Assembly: GCF_048544455.1 (NCBI RefSeq)
Contig: NC_133538.1
Coordinates: 453,977,311 to 454,041,310, forward strand
DNA: 64,000 nt
Source of the DNA: Silene latifolia
Lineage: Eukaryota > Streptophyta > Magnoliopsida > Caryophyllales > Caryophyllaceae
Reading direction: 5' to 3'
The position numbers and the translations under genes were made by a program. This document shows, piece after piece, positions 12,701-24,200 of the stretch. The stretch's first letter is position 1. Every line of letters starts with the position of its first letter. The notes under the pieces are model-generated. The model had not been told where the DNA came from. It saw nothing but the letters and a program-made list of their open reading frames with translations, and searched no databases.

Positions 12701-15700
12701 TGTTTGGTACTTGACTATGTAAGATTCCGGGAAATCTTAACATAGAAGCATTTGAATGGTTTGTTTTTTGTGTTTGACTTGGTTTGACTCGTTGTTGGAG
12801 TCGGGATCTGAATTTTTGAGTCGGTTTTTGGTCCGGTGTCGGTTTTGACTCTAGTTAGCGTCATTGCGACCCCGTCGTCATGCATTTAACAATCCAGGTA
12901 CTTTTGAAAAGTTTTATTTTTGACATCGTTTTATGTTTTCCGACATAAAGTTGTATACAAACTGTCGACTAAACGCTGCGATTCCTAAGCATGTTGTAGT
13001 CCGATAATTATCGGGTGTTTGTTGGAGTCTCAGCATCGATACTGGGTATCTACATCCACATGTATCCTTTCCCTCCTTTATGCCCTCTCCGTCACCATTC
13101 TCTCCTCAAGCCCAAGAAATCTGATATCATGCTCTATCACTCTCAGCCATGTCTGTCTCGGTCTCTCTCTACCCCTAGGAACCTTTTCTGTTCTCCAAGT
13201 CTCCAGCCTCCTAACTGGTGCGTCAATAGGACTCCTTCTCACATGGCCAAACAATCTTAGTCGATTTTCCATCATCTTGTCCTCTATTGGCGCCATTTTT
13301 ACCTTTTACCAAATCACCTCATTCCTTAATCGATTTTTCCTTGTATGGCCGCACATCCACCTCAACATACGCATCTCCGCCACACTCATCTTTTGAATGT
13401 GACAATATTTCACGGCCCAACACTCGGAACCGTAAAGTAAGGCAGGACTAATTGCCGTGCGATAAAATTTTCCCTTTAATCTTTGGGGCATATCTTTATC
13501 GCTTAAAAACCCTGAAGCACTCTTCTATTTCAACCATCCCGCTTTAATTCTGTGAGCCACATCTCTGTCTAACTCCCATCTTTTTGAGTAATAGATCCTA
13601 GATATCTGAAGAAATCTGACCCCTCGACTACATTCCCATCGAAAATAATACTCCCCACCTGTGTCGATCTTGACCCCGCCACGTTAGTCCTCCTCAGCCT
13701 AAACCCACGAGTCTCTAAAGTATGCCTCCAGAATTCCAACTATCTCTCCACCCCCTCTTTCGTCTCATCAATCAACACAATATCATCACGAAACATCATA
13801 CACCAAGGGATGTCGTCCTGAATATCCCTTCTCAACTCATCCATAACTATAGCAAAGAGAAAAGGATTAAGTGCGGAACCTTGATGCACCCCGATGGTAA
13901 TGGAAATTCTTCCGTTCTCCCTGCGAACACTTGCACTAGCCCCCTCATACATGCCCTTTATGAGATCAATATATTTTCGAGATACTCCCTTTCTCGCCAA
14001 AGCCCACCAAAGTACCTTTCTCGGTACCCTATCATATGCCTCTTCCAAGTCAATAAAAACCATATGCAAGTCTTTCTTCTTGTCCCGATGGTGTTCCATA
14101 AACTGTCTCATGATAAAAATCGCATCCATAGTCGATCTCTCAGGCATGAATCCAAATTGATTATCCGGGATGTCTACACATTTCCTAAGCTTTTGCTCGA
14201 TTATCCGCTTCCATAACTTCATCGTATGACTCATAGGTTTAATTCCTCGATAATTGGAACACTCTTAAACATCACCTTTATTCTTGTACAAAGGGACAAG
14301 TGTGCCTCTGCTCGAAGCTGATGGCATCTTGTTGCGCCTCCAAATCTTGTTGAAAAGCATGGTTACCCATTCGATTCCTTTCTCACCGAAGCACCTCCAA
14401 ACTTCTATGGGTATACCATCCGGTCCCTCTGCTTTCTTAGACCCCATCTTCCTTAACGCCTTTCTAACTTCACTCTTTTGTATTCTACGCACAAATTTTC
14501 CGGTTAATCATGCTTGGTGATACTTCTACATCCCCAATATTTCGTTCCTTCCTGAACCAGAACCTTATCTTTCACACACCTAACTCTCCGAATATCCCTC
14601 GTCTTTCGGTCTCTTATGCGAGCCAGTTTATAGATATTCTTCTCTCCTTCTCCCGTGTCCAACCTCGCATACACTTTTTGGTTAACTTTTGCCCTCGCAA
14701 CCTCGCATACACTTTTTGGTTAACTTTTGCCCTCGCATCACGCACTGTCTTTTTAGCGGGCTCGTCTAGCCCCCTTGTACTTTTCAAAATTCTCATCACT
14801 CATGTATTTCCCCAAAACCTTATAGCATTCACGTTTCGTCTTTATCGCTTGTCTCACCTCATCGTTCTACCAAGATGTGTCCTTACTTGATGGTCTATTT
14901 CCTTTAGATTCCCCTAACAACTCCCTCTCCAAATCCTTTACAATATGCTCCAATTTATCCCATGTTGCATCTATATCTTTGTCCTTGCAATCCGACCAAA
15001 TATCGCTACTTTCGACCTTATCCAAAAACGCTTGTTGGTTTTCCCCTTGTAGCTCCCACCACTTGATTCGTGTCTCACCGATTATCGATCTCTTCCTAAG
15101 TCTCTCTTACCCCGAAAATCAAGTACCACTAGTCTATGTTATGTTGCGGCACTTTCCCCAAGTATGACCTTGCAATCTTGCAATCGGTGTATACTTTCCT
15201 CCACACATTCTTTACCAATTGAGAATGCCTTTTCTCGAACCAAGTGTTCATTATACTTAAGTCATATGCCAAAGCAAAATCTAATGTCACTTCCTGCTTC
15301 ATTTCTCTCCCTGAACCCAAAACCCCAAGAATGCTCTCTAAGCCAACTCGACTAGTACCCACATGCCCATTGAGGTCACCACCAATGATCAATTTCTCTC
15401 CAATAGGGACTCGTTCTACAACCTCTTCCCCATCTTCCCATAAGGCTCGTCGAAAAGAAGCATCCAACCCTACTTCAGGTGCGTAAGCACTTCTAATAGT
15501 GAGCACCTCATCCCCGACTACAAGCTTAATGCTCATAATCCTATCACTCTTTCTCGATACTTCTACCCATCATCGATGTAATCTTTATCAATGACAATGC
15601 CCACTTCATTATGACTTTTGTCTTTACCCGTGTGCCAAAGCTTATAACCCCAAGGCGCTATCACCTTTGTTTTATCTCCGACCCACTTTGTCTCTTGTAG

Positions 15701-16572
15701 ACACATTATATGCACTCTCCTCCGTACCAAAACGTAACCTACTACCCTTCCTAAAGTCATGCCCTGATTTCTTTACCCGCTCTTGACCATGCTTCCGGGA
15801 TCCAAATCTATTTGACACCACACCCATACTTCGAGGTGCCGTGCCGCTTTCGGGCGACGACCTAACAACCCTTGCATATTTTTCACTACACCCGGGTCTA
15901 GAAGATGTAGCGCACCCTTGCCTATTTGACACCACCCCAGGTGATGCGTGTCGCTTCCGGGCTACGACCTAGCAACCCTCACATACTTTTCACTACACTC
16001 GGGTCTAAGAAGTGCAGCGCATCGCTTCTGAAGAGACGCCTCAACGATGTTCAAATTTCGATTTATGTCCATAAAATGTGTTTTAAGTTTTTATGCTGGA
16101 TGCCATAGACCTACCGCAACCCTCCTTTATCCGGGCTTGGGACCGGCAGTGAATGCCCGAAAACATTCACAGGCGGAGTTTAACTAAAGAAGCATAAAGT
16201 CAAAAAAACAAAGAAGCAATAATGATGTTGATGGTGCAAAATCATGATGGTGTAGCAATTTATTCATGATAAATTATAAGTAGTGCATAATATATGTATA
16301 TGTATAGAGGGATTCTAGCCAATGTAAAACTAATACTCCGTGATAAGGATTTCAACAAACGTAAAACATTGATTGAGGTAGTAATATAGACACATTGTAG
16401 GACTCTTGAATCAATCTATTTATTTTTCTAAGTACTATATTTCATTCTTGTAGATATTATATTAATAACTTTATTTATCAACGTACTAATATATTTATCT
16501 TATTTCAATATTTTATCGCTTAAATAATTTACAAAATTTGAACCAATACCGCTCGAAAAGTTCCTCTTCTAA

Positions 16573-16608
<36 letters not shown>

Positions 16609-18224
16609 GTGAGATCCGGTGAGAACGAACACTCGTGAGAACGGTAAGAACGGCCTTTATAACTAAACCACACGTGCGTCCCCTTGTTCTCACAACCAAA
16701 CTTTCTCTCTCCCAATCATATCCCTCCTCAAACCCAACCTGCCAACCACCCTTCAAATTCCTCCATCACCACCCTGCCGTCGTCGACGATCACCAACATC
16801 TCCGGCGAAACTACATCGCGCTTCCCTTGCCGGCGCAACTACTCATTTCACGCAGGAGCCAGGCGGTTACCGCCGTCGGCCTACCATCACTCCGGCAGTA
16901 CACCAGCAGCGCCTTACCAGGCGTGGGGATGTGTGCACCATTCCAGTCGACCACCAACAATTAAACTCCAACATTCGCTCCCTTCTCAACCCATACCCAC
17001 CTCGCATCTTCTCGTCTCTTCTTTCTTTCTTGTCTCTTCTTTCTTTCTTGTCGGTCGAATTCAGGTTTACTAGTGACAGTGGTGATGGTGACCGGAGCTC
17101 CGACTACATCAAAATCATATCCATCTTATATCTCCTTCCTCGCCGGAGATTCACACGAGTGGCAGAGAAGTCGACGACAACTAATCTACACTAATTTTTG
17201 ATGTATGTACACTAATATTTGATGTATCTAGCTACTATTTTAATGTATCTTAACATAGATACACACAATTAGTTATTAGGTACATTAAAATTGGTTTGAG
17301 ATACATCAATATATAAACCAAATACACTAATTTCAATTAGCTCCGACAGTGATAGACAGTAGGCGTCATCACGCAGCTGTATACAATCGACACCCATTTC
17401 GGGAAATTCTGCTCTGAAAGTGTGATTATCTGCCTAAAATGTTATCGTCGGTGGAACGACGACGGTAGCACGACTGTTGGGCACGATTGTTGGGCACGAT
17501 TGTTGTGCTGTAACGATTGTTGGGCACGCTTGGAGAATGAGAAGGAAGAAAATGGGTTTTCTGAATTGCTTCAACAAATGCAGCAAAGGCAACAAGGAAG
17601 AACTTCATTTAGCAATTCAAAGTTCACTGTAAATCAAACTTCAATCCTAATCTCGTGTCGTGGTATCTGGAATTGGTAAAAAATGATGGATTTCAGAAAG
17701 GAAGGTTAATTAGAAATACTTGATTCTGGGTAATCAAACAGTTTTATATGATTATAATTAACATGAATCATACTGAATCATTGACTTTGCAGCCACTGAT
17801 CATATGTTAGCTCAAAGGGATTCCTTACATGATGTGAGAAGTACTAAACAAGTTTGCTATTTTTGAAAGAATTCCATTCCATGTCTGGAATGATTGAATT
17901 TTGAATTTGATCATACTGAACCTGGGTATCAAAGAATCATTAATGACCACGATCTCGATGACTGATTACTCTCAGTTGTTGTCTGGGTGGCCGGAAATAA
18001 AGCAGTGGGTGGCGGAGTAGGAGATGCGCCGTTTGAACGTTGCGGTGGTCGATGTTTGGTTGGTTAGCTGGTGGTTTCAATGGAGATGAATGATGACAAT
18101 AGTTTTGTTTTTGTTTGGATAATTTATGGTTATGCTTGTGTGAGGTTGACTTGTGGACCGTGGATTTAATTTTAATCCCATGGTTAGTGTTCGTTCTCAC
18201 CGAGTAGTCGTTCTCACCGGATCC

Positions 18225-18270
<46 letters not shown>

Positions 18271-21200
18271 TTTAGGATCCGGTGAGAACGACCATTCAGT
18301 GAGAACGGTGAGAACGAACTAAAAGACCAACTTAATTAATACCCTCACTTGTGTAACTGCCAAAAATCAACCCCAACCTTACCATTTCTCCCTCATTCTT
18401 ATCCTTTTACTTATAACCTTCATCTCCCTCATCCTGATCTACTACCAAAAACCGGCGACCACCACCACCAAACGCAAGCGAACTTTCCGACCAGCTATAT
18501 ATCTCCATATCTCCTGCGAATTTACCGGCGAAGGCTTGCTCTACATCTCATTACACCATTTGCGACCTCTTTCTTTTCTCCATCTTCACACCGGCACCAG
18601 AATCAGGCGGCCACCACTCATCAAGTATCCGCTATCCTGCTGCCAGAGCTCCGGTGAGACCCTCGTTGGACGCCCAAAGTTTACCCTACAATGGCGTCTT
18701 AATTAATGTTGCTAGCGATCTCTTCGTTGTCACCTTTGTTTTCTCCTTCCAACCATCATGTGTCGGAAATCTATTCATATCTCTGATCGAATTTCTTCTC
18801 GCGTCAAACCTGACCATCCCAAGCATATCAACCCTTTAACTTTGTGCCAACCGTCGCCTAACATTCTTCCTCTTCTGTAAACTTCACTACAAAATCATTT
18901 TAATCTAAATGAAATTAGTGTATCTACTTTCTATATTAATGAATCTCAAACCCATTTTAATGTACCTGATAACTAATTTTGTGTATTAATGCTAGATACG
19001 TTCTCTACCCATCTTCAACTCCCCAATCTTACACAATCCACTAACCACAATGATGAGTGAGTAAACAAAAACCTCCATACGGGAATTAACCATTCGATGA
19101 AAAAACTCAAATGCTAAATCCATCTTATTAGCTTTAACCATGGCGTGTAAAAAAATAGAACATTTCTTTCTCAAGCATATACTCAAACGTGGTAGAAGCC
19201 ATATCAAACAAGTAAAAAATCCATGATTAGAATACTTCTTAAGCAACATGTTCAACATTTTTGTAATTATCTTTGATTCATTGCAATACTTTTCGATATG
19301 ATGGACAAAATCCGTAAAAGGGTACCTGTAGTTATGATATCGACCGTAAAAGTAGTATTTATTATACTCTTGTGAATTCAAACAAAGGGTACTTCTAATA
19401 TCGACCAAACGTGAGTCAAACAATAATTCGCAGCAAACTAGGACAAGGGTACCTTCCGAAGCGGACTTTGAACGATAATTTGAAACAAAATGAGACCAGG
19501 GTAGCTCTAATTTCAACAAAAAATGCAAGATTTAAACAACAATTTGCAGCAAAACGCGGAAAGGATACCTCTGAAATTGCCGAAATGTGACTTGGACAAA
19601 TTTTTGAAACAAAATGAGAAAATGGTACTCTAATTTCAACAAAAAATGAAAGACTAAACAACAATTTGCAGCAAAATTAGAAAAGGGTAATCTCTAAAGT
19701 CGACGAAATGTGAGTTGGACAATAATTTGCAGCAAAATGAGAAAAGGGTAGCTCTAATATCAACAAAAATGCAAATCTTTTTGATTTATGTACACTAATC
19801 ATTGATTTATCTAGCCGCTATTTTAATGTATCTTAACATAGATACACACAATTAGTTATTAGGTACATCAAAATCGGTTTGAGATACATCGATATAAAAA
19901 ATTGATGCATTAATTTCGTGTACCATAAATTGCGTCGGGGATGTTTGTCAGTGATTCGCCGGTGATGCTCGTGATCGGTGGCGGCGACAGCAGTGATGGA
20001 CTAATGGGTGATTAGAGCTTAAGGAGGGAGGAAAAGTTAGGGTAGGATAAGATGGGATGGCCGTGAATTTTTTTCATCCTGGTGGCATCATGGTGGTGTA
20101 ACCGCGTCTGGGTGGTCGGGGAAGGTGCGGTGTTTGTCTGAGTTGTTTCCAGCGATGACATCATATATCAACATATAAGATGGGTTGTTTCCGGCGACTA
20201 AGATAAAGAGACAGGGACAGGAGTGGCCCCGGCATATGGTGGTGGTGATTGTGTCATCGGCGTCGTCTATTGGTGGTGGTGGTGGCTGGTCGTGGTGGTC
20301 GCCGTCTGATGGTCGCTAATCGTGGTGTTGAGGAGAGAGAGGAAGTGTTGACTTAGGAATAGGTGTTTTATACGTATAATACATAAAAGTTTGGTTATGA
20401 TTGGGATTGATCCCAAATGTGAGTTGTTTTTAATCTAATGGTTATAGTTCGTTCTCACTGTTCTCACTGAGTGTTCGTTCTCACCGGATCCTAAATCAAT
20501 CTCTCTCTCTCTCCTAGAGAGAGAGAGAGAGAGGCCAACATATGTATTTGAGTTCATAAGTTCTATTAAGAGCCATTAGATGGAGGGATGAGATGTACCC
20601 ACCCAAAGTCATTATAAAGGCTAATTAACACACCTTACTAATCCACCCTAATTAACCACTAATTTACTATATATTTGTTTTCCACTCACCCATTTCTCTC
20701 TCATCTCACACATTTCACTCTTCTCTTCTCTCAAAACCTCAATAAAAAAACCCAAAAAATCCAAATAAATCAAAAACCCAAAAAAATCATTCATTCATCT
20801 TTTCCTCATTCACCACCCTACCCGACACCACCCCACCACCCGCCGCCGCCAACTCCACTGCCGCCGACGGTTTTTTTTTTTTTTTTTTTTTTCGTGTTAG
20901 TTTTTATGTTTTGAGTTGTTTTTTTTAGAGCTGGCAAATAATGACACGACACGAAAACACGACACGAAATTAACGGGTTTTGGTTGAGGCTCAACGACCC
21001 ATTTATGTAAGTGGGTCGACACGAACACGACACGATATTTAATTGGGTCGGGTTTGGGTTGAACTCTCTAAACACGAACCCGACACGAATGACCTGTTTA
21101 ATAAATTAATCCTAATGTTTTTATCTATCATCACATAAATATACTTAAAACTTTCCAAATATTGACATGACACGAAAACACGACCCGAACCCGACACAAT

Positions 21201-24200
21201 ATTAGCGGGTTAGGGTTGAGGCTTGATGACCCATTTATGTAAGTGGGTTAACACGAACACGACACGAGATTTAAACGGGTCGGGTTTGGGTTGAAGGGTT
21301 TGTGACCCGTTTACATGTGACACGAACACGAACCCGACACGACCCGATCTGTTTGCCAGGTCTAGTTTTTTTCCATTCGTTATTTTTGTTATCTTTTATT
21401 TTATTTATTTATTTTTCATTCGTTATTTTTTACTTATTTTCTCAATTCTCGCTTTTTTATAAAAAAAAACCCAGATTTGAAATAACACAAACAATAACAC
21501 TCCCAAAAAAAAAAATATAAAGTGTAACCTTAATTGTAAATTGTATAACTTTAATGTTTTACGAGTATAACTTTAGTCGTAAATTGTATAACTTTAATGT
21601 TTTTAACGGTACAACTTTTGTATAACTTTTGGTTGTAGTTGTTTTTTTGTTCTATTTGTTAGTATTAATCTTAGACATATTAAAGTTATTATAATGCATA
21701 TTTTGACATTTCAAATATCGTCTTGTTTTTTATTTTTACAAATGTTGTTTCTGTAAAATTCGTCTTGTTTTTTTTATTTTTACAAATGTTGTTTTTTTAA
21801 AGTTATTATAAATTTTTCAGTTATGGGCAAAAATTATACTTTTATGGACTAAAGTTATAGAAAAATGGACTAAAGTTATACAAAAATTGCCTAAAGTTAT
21901 ACAAAAATAGACTAAAGTTATACAAAAATTGCCTAAAGTTATACAAATATGGACTGAAGTTATACAAATAAGAACTAAAGTTATAAAAAAATTGACTAAA
22001 GTTATACGAATATGGACTAAAGTTATACAAATAAGGACTAAAGTTACACAAAAATGGACTAAAGTTATACAAAAATGCACCAAAGATATACAAATACATT
22101 AGGAATGTGTTGAACTTCTACTCAATGAATGTATAACTCTAGTAACGATATGAATAACTTCTACTCAACGAATGTATAACTCCAGTAGAAGTGTGTATAA
22201 TTTCAATGACTTTCGTCAATTTTTGTATATCTTTAGTCAATTTTTGTATAACCTTAGCCCATTTTTGTATAACTTTACTCCTTATTTAAATAACTTTAGC
22301 CCATTTTTGTATAACTTTAGTCCATTTTTGTATAACTTTAGTCCATTTTCGATGAATTAATTGGAATTTATATAAGTTCTTTTTGTATGACTTTAGTCCA
22401 TATTTGTATAACTTTAGTCCATATTTGTATAACTTTAGTCAATTTTTGTATAACTCTAGTCCTTATTTGTATAACTTTAGTCCTTCATATGTATAACTTT
22501 AGTCCAAAAACCTGTAACTTTAGTCCAAAATCCAACTTTAATCCAACAAACTTATAACTTTTGTCCAAATGTATAACTTTAGTTCAAAATTGTATAACTT
22601 TAGTCCAAAATTGTATAACTTTAGTCCAAAAATAATAAACCAACAAAACTGAAAAAATAAAAACCAAATAGATATAAAAAATAAAAACCATCTAGATCTA
22701 AAAAAGAAAAATCAACAAATCTGAAAAAATAAACAAGATGTATATCGTGTGTATAACTTTAAAAAAAGAAAAGAAGTATAACTTTAATGCACGCAGTGTA
22801 TAACTTTAATAGACAAGATGTATAACTTTAATGCACGCAGTGTATAACTTTAATAGACAAGATGTAGAACTTTAGTCCAAAATTTGTGTAACTTCAATTT
22901 ATACAATGTATAACTTTAGTTGTGTTCACATATAGATTTGAAAATTCAAAAAAAAAAAAAGAACACAAATGTAAATTGTAAACAAAAACTATAAAGTAGA
23001 AAAAACCGTAAATCTCGCCAATACTAGATCTAAAATAAAAAACCCGCCAATCTAACAAAAAAAACCGTCTTAAGAAAAAAACCAAATAACTAAAAAAACC
23101 AAATAACAATGAAATACAATACAATAACAATAATTGAAATAAAAAACGTCAGATCTAAACATTTAAATATTTAAATTTGACAAATTTATATATCGTGCGT
23201 ATAACTTTAATACACGCAGTGTATAACTTTAATAGACAAGATGTATAACTTTAGTCCAAAATTTGTGTAACTTCAATTTATACAATGTATAACTTTAGAC
23301 ATTAACAGTATAACTCTATTTTGATTAGTGTATAACTTTAGCCCAAAATATGAAACTTAAAAAAAAACTTGAAAAATAACAAATAACCAAACACCCAATT
23401 CCAAATACCAATAATAAAAACCAAATAACAATAATAAAAATGTAACAATATCTAAAAACAAAAAAATTATGTAACACTCCAAAAAAAAAAAAAATTATAA
23501 AAAAGAAAACAAACAAAAAACAAAAAAAGAACCAAAAATCTCCTAAACAAAAACAAAACCGACAATCTCCTAAACAAACACAAACAAAACACTCCTCAAC
23601 ATAAACAAAAAGCAAACAAAAACAAAAAAAACAAAAAAACAAAGCAACGACAACACCAACGACAACGACAACACCAACGACGACAACAACGAAAAAAGCA
23701 AACGAAATCTGAAATAAAATTCAAAAACGAAAATGATGGTGGTGAGTGTTGGTGCGTGCGGTTCAGAGGAGGCGGGATCGACCAAGGAGGAAAGGAGGTG
23801 CGGGATCTGGACGGAGAAAGGTGGTACGGGTGGCCGTGGGGTTGTCGGGTGTGCGAGACTTTGAACAACAAATAAAAAAAAGGAGAAAAGGAGGGAGACG
23901 GGATATGGCGGTGGTGGTGTGTGGCAGTGGTGCGGTGGTGTTGGTGAGTGGCGTTGGTGAGTGAGGAAGGGACGGCGGCGGCAGGAGTGGAGAGGAGACC
24001 GGCAGGCGAGTGGTGGAGGGAACGGTGGTTGTGGGTGGTTCGGTGGTTCGGCTGAAATGTGGTTTTTGTTTTTATTTTTTGGGTTTTTTTTTGTTGGGAG
24101 AGAATGAATCAGGAGAGAGCTGGTGAATGATTGAAGAAGTGAATGAATGAAATGGATGATGAGTGGGTGAGTGAGTAGGGAGATTAGAATGGAGAAGGAG

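Larger units (their letters stand above)
11287..16190 (-). mobile_element. Decayed RTE-clade non-LTR retrotransposon
   Basis: A minus-strand LINE with endonuclease, reverse transcriptase and C-terminal region in order from high to low coordinate. Its 3' end (11287-11400) has the plant RTE signature: GCCGACTCCAAATCATTTTG then GGATTAAGGC and a (GTT)n tail. The 5' region (16100-16185) carries GGTCCCAAGCCCGGATAAAG, also usual for plant RTEs. The copy is full of frameshifts, holds a 38-bp tandem duplication (14663-14700 and 14701-14738), a duplicated 5' block (about 15826-16028), and is interrupted between its 3' end and coding region. It is inactive. Confidence 0.85.
18270..20496. mobile_element. 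TIR element E2, related to E1, carrying a PPR-like fragment
   Basis: A perfect 22-bp terminal inverted repeat (18270-18291 and 20475-20496; core GGATCCGGTGAGAACGA) extends imperfectly to about 49 bp. The same termini as E1 show one family. The interior has an inverted copy of the E1-type block (18898-18985 and 19782-19925), tandem repeats at 19380-19775, and on the minus strand a pentatricopeptide-like fragment near 18992-19150. No transposase is present. Confidence 0.75.

Noticed and set aside
16635-17194. Overlapping frames in E1
   Set aside because: Three overlapping frames with simple composition, no domain and no homology I recognise.
21817-22360. Repeating hydrophobic reading frames (NFSPFLY-like)
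   Set aside because: They only translate the 15-bp tandem array unit.
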